Under the pieces are notes generated by a model. That model ran no database searches. It worked only from the letters and a program-made list of their open reading frames with translations, and had not been told where the DNA came from. Made by a program: the position numbers and the translations under genes. A stretch of DNA of 9,080 nucleotides from assembly GCA_027056155.1 (NCBI GenBank), contig JALULR010000145.1:1-9080 (forward strand), in the 5' to 3' direction. The DNA comes from DHVE2 group archaeon. Lineage in GTDB: Archaea; Thermoplasmatota; Thermoplasmata; Thermoplasmatales; Aciduliprofundaceae. Below, one piece after another: positions 7,698 through 9,080 of the stretch (within the stretch, counting starts at the first letter, position 1; every line of letters begins with the position of its first letter).

Positions 7698-8379
7698 CTG
7701 GCGCTCTAAACACATATTCTGCAATTACGCTTACTGGCGTAGGCTCGGGATTGATTTCAACAATTACTGCACCGTAATCTTTCGCTATAAAAGGCAGCGA
7801 GGCAGCAGGATACACTTGAGCAGAGGTACCTATTACAAAGAATAACTCTGAGCTCTTTGCTATCTCAAATGCCTTTTCGCTATCGTGAATCGGCTCGCCA
7901 AACCACACAACATCAGGGCGCAATATAGCCCCGCAGTTTGGGCACTGTGGCGGAATTTTAGAAAGGGGCACTTCTCTATTCATTCCCCTATAAGAGCAGA
8001 TGGTGCATTTTACATTCCAAATGTTTCCATGCAGCTCAACAACATTTTTGCTTCCCGCAAGGGTGTGCAAGCCATCAATGTTCTGAGTTATTACCCAAAA
8101 ATCGTAATATTTTTCAAGCTCGGCAAGTATATAATGTGCTTTATTGGGTTTCACTTTTGCAAGGTTTTGCCTGCGCTCATCATAGAAGCGCCACACAAGC
8201 TCTGGGTTCTCATCAAAACCCTCCACGGTAGCCACCTTCTCCACTGGATAGCCAGCCCACAGTCCGCCCCTGCCGCGGAAAGTAGGTACACCGCTCTCAG
8301 CGCTTATGCCCGCGCCGGTGAGCACACCGATTTTACGAGATTCGAGCATTTTAGCAACTAGCGAGTCAGGAATAGCCAT
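7639..8379 (-). CDS. NAD-dependent protein deacylase, Sir2 family (class III, SIRT5/CobB-like)
   Basis: This 246-residue sirtuin removes acyl groups from protein lysines using NAD, releasing nicotinamide and O-acyl-ADP-ribose. Motifs visible are GAGISAESGVPTFRG (22-36), TQNIDGLH (98-105), the catalytic histidine in ELHGN (His117), zinc ligands C125, C128, C146 and C149, GTSAQVYPAA (184-193) and EINPEP (208-213). FYDERR (65-70) provides the Tyr66-x-x-Arg69 pair that in class III sirtuins binds succinyl or malonyl lysine, so desuccinylase as well as deacetylase activity is plausible. Targets are unknown; the archaeal chromatin protein Alba is a known sirtuin target in other archaea but is not encoded here. 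The ATG lacks a clear ribosome binding site and a TATA-like element sits about 24 bases upstream, suggesting a leaderless mRNA. The last 59 bases overlap the EamA transporter gene. Confidence 0.96.
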   Translation of the reverse strand: MAIPDSLVAKMLESRKIGVLTGAGISAESGVPTFRGRGGLWAGYPVEKVATVEGFDENPELVWRFYDERRQNLAKVKPNKAHYILAELEKYYDFWVITQNIDGLHTLAGSKNVVELHGNIWNVKCTICSYRGMNREVPLSKIPPQCPNCGAILRPDVVWFGEPIHDSEKAFEIAKSSELFFVIGTSAQVYPAASLPFIAKDYGAVIVEINPEPTPVSVIAEYVFRAPATQTLESLFQKLQEPLQTR

Positions 8380-8399
8380 GCGTATGAATTAGAATTTGC

Positions 8400-8406
8400 A
8401 TATTTT
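8400..8406 (-). promoter_or_regulatory. TATA box for the Sir2 gene
   Basis: On the minus strand this reads AAAATAT, centred about 24 bases before the Sir2 ATG at 8379, with a CGAAAAGCC purine-rich flank upstream. The spacing predicts transcription starting at or beside the start codon, matching the absence of a ribosome binding site. Confidence 0.45.
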
Positions 8407-8528
8407 GGCTTTTCGGAAAGAGCTAGTTCTCACAAAAACAGAATAGAGCATACTTCGGAACAGTCACTCAGGGTATTAAGTTTAGAAAACATCATATTTG
8501 TTCATCTCCGCCATTGATAATGTAAAAG

Positions 8529-8536
8529 ATAATATG
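8529..8536 (+). promoter_or_regulatory. TATA box for the zinc-ribbon gene
   Basis: ATAATATG, preceded by GTAAAAG, lies 23-30 bases before ATG 8559, the spacing expected for a leaderless transcript. The rest of the 179-base divergent gap (8380-8558) shows no RNA gene, repeat or convincing short frame. Confidence 0.4.
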
Positions 8537-8558
8537 ATAAAAGTACCATGTAGCAGGC

Positions 8559-9080
8559 ATGGCTGTATGTCCTCATTGTCACCGTGAAGTACCCGATGAT
8601 GCCCTTGTTTGCCCGTACTGTGGAGCACAGCTCAACCCAGATATGGTAGTGTGCGGCAATTGCGGGCGTTTGATACCTGCAGATTCTAAAATTTGCCCGT
8701 ACTGCGGTGCGGAGCTCACCGATACGGCAATATGCCCAAACTGTGGAAGAGAAATTCCTGCAAACTCCAAATCATGCCCGTATTGCGGATTTAGGTTTGA
8801 TGACGACACTCCTTTACTAAAGATTGAATATGAAAATAGCAAAGATTATAGAAAAAATATAGCAATAAAACCACTTTCAGTACCCAAAGCGATGCCACCT
8901 GGCAATACATTTCTAAAAGAGTATATACCCGCAAATGAAAAAATTATGTATTACGAACACCCATCGCAATTTCCCATGATAATTTCGCTTATATTGATTA
9001 TTTTTCTAGTTCCTGTACTTTCTTATATGATCTCTGATTTTAGCTTTGGGAGTGATTTTTTAGTTTCTACTGTGTATTTC
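8559..9080 (+). CDS. Triple double-zinc-ribbon protein with probable PH-like membrane module (3' end outside window)
   Basis: An open frame runs from ATG 8559 to the window edge, 174 codons so far, with no stop. Six CxxC pairs (C4/C7, C18/C21, C32/C35, C46/C49, C59/C62, C73/C76) form three zinc ribbons, each about 27-28 residues, with recurring CPYCG and IPA-SK elements. A low-complexity linker (about 79-125) follows, then EYIPANEKIMYYEHPSQFP. That last pattern resembles the start of bacterial-type PH domains (E-K-I-hydrophobic-Y-x-x-x-P-S), and it leads into a membrane helix at about 142-160. Zinc ribbon plus membrane-anchored PH domain is a common prokaryotic combination with no established function. 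I infer a membrane-tethered adaptor. The promoter lies at 8529-8536. Confidence 0.88.
   Translation, partial: MAVCPHCHREVPDDALVCPYCGAQLNPDMVVCGNCGRLIPADSKICPYCGAELTDTAICPNCGREIPANSKSCPYCGFRFDDDTPLLKIEYENSKDYRKNIAIKPLSVPKAMPPGNTFLKEYIPANEKIMYYEHPSQFPMIISLILIIFLVPVLSYMISDFSFGSDFLVSTVYF
8608..8719 (+). repeat. Imperfect direct repeat inside the zinc-ribbon gene (84-base period)
   Basis: The 29 bases at 8608-8636 recur at about 8692-8720 with 24 of 29 identical by eye, starting TTTGCCCGTACTG. The spacing is 84 bases, or 28 codons, in frame. A shorter third copy (TGCCCGTATTGCGG) begins near 8775. Similarity at the DNA level, not only in the cysteines, suggests duplication of a ribbon unit. Confidence 0.6.

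Noticed and set aside
7885..8361. Plus-strand open frame of 158 codons
   Set aside because: It is antisense to the Sir2 gene, which has full catalytic and zinc motifs, and its product has no recognisable pattern.
8407..8520. Very short frames in the Sir2/zinc-ribbon divergent gap
   Set aside because: Minus-strand frames of about 10 and 20 codons have no supporting ribosome binding site or pattern. No tRNA, repeat or hairpin stands out.
8579..8842. Minus-strand frame of 87 codons with repeated PQYGH-like units
   Set aside because: It is the complement of the repeated CPYCG codons of the plus-strand zinc-ribbon gene. The plus-strand cysteine pattern is the real signal.

Overview
The window looks like a chromosomal segment from a euryarchaeon of moderate, AT-leaning composition. 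The marker genes are archaeal: an L18e-L13-S9-RpoN cluster, an archaeal LSm protein, and Kae1 fused to Bud32. Promoters are TATA-type, and ribosome binding sites (GGTGA/AGGTGA) sit inside the preceding gene's stop. A Thermoplasmata/DHVE2 (Aciduliprofundum-like) origin is my guess from gene content and protein style; it is an inference, not something I could search.

Layout, left to right. (1) Positions 1-692, plus strand: the last codons of an unidentified gene, then a six-helix half of a major facilitator transporter just after an eight-T tract. (2) Positions 693-5128, minus strand: a tightly packed operon read right to left. It encodes LSm, a zinc-ribbon/coiled-coil/degenerate KaiC-like protein, a small PH/CheF-like protein, the Kae1-Bud32 fusion and XTP/dITP pyrophosphatase. 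Junctions are 2 to 6 nt apart or overlap by 8 nt. (3) Positions 5171-5326, minus: a 51-residue acidic helical protein, probably with its own leaderless promoter. (4) Positions 5372-6778, minus: the ribosomal/RNA polymerase operon eL18-uL13-uS9-RpoN. (5) Positions 6846-7697, plus: an EamA/DMT transporter sharing a palindromic TATA box with eL18. (6) Positions 7639-8379, minus: a Sir2 protein deacylase whose 3' end overlaps the transporter gene tail to tail. (7) From 8559 to the window end, plus: a protein with three tandem double-CxxC zinc ribbons, then a probable PH-like membrane module, cut off by the window edge.

Functionally this is mostly informational housekeeping: translation, transcription, RNA binding, t6A tRNA modification and nucleotide-pool sanitation. 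I see no CRISPR array, defence island, insertion sequence, rRNA or tRNA. The most unusual gene is the 594-residue coiled-coil protein (3123-4907). Its KaiC/RecA-like domain has lost the key Walker A and Walker B residues, and it sits between LSm and the t6A kinase/Kae1 fusion with a small PH-like partner. Secondary points of interest are the 51-residue protein after rpoN, the possible one-base frameshift before the half-transporter, and gene pairs that abut or overlap tail to tail.
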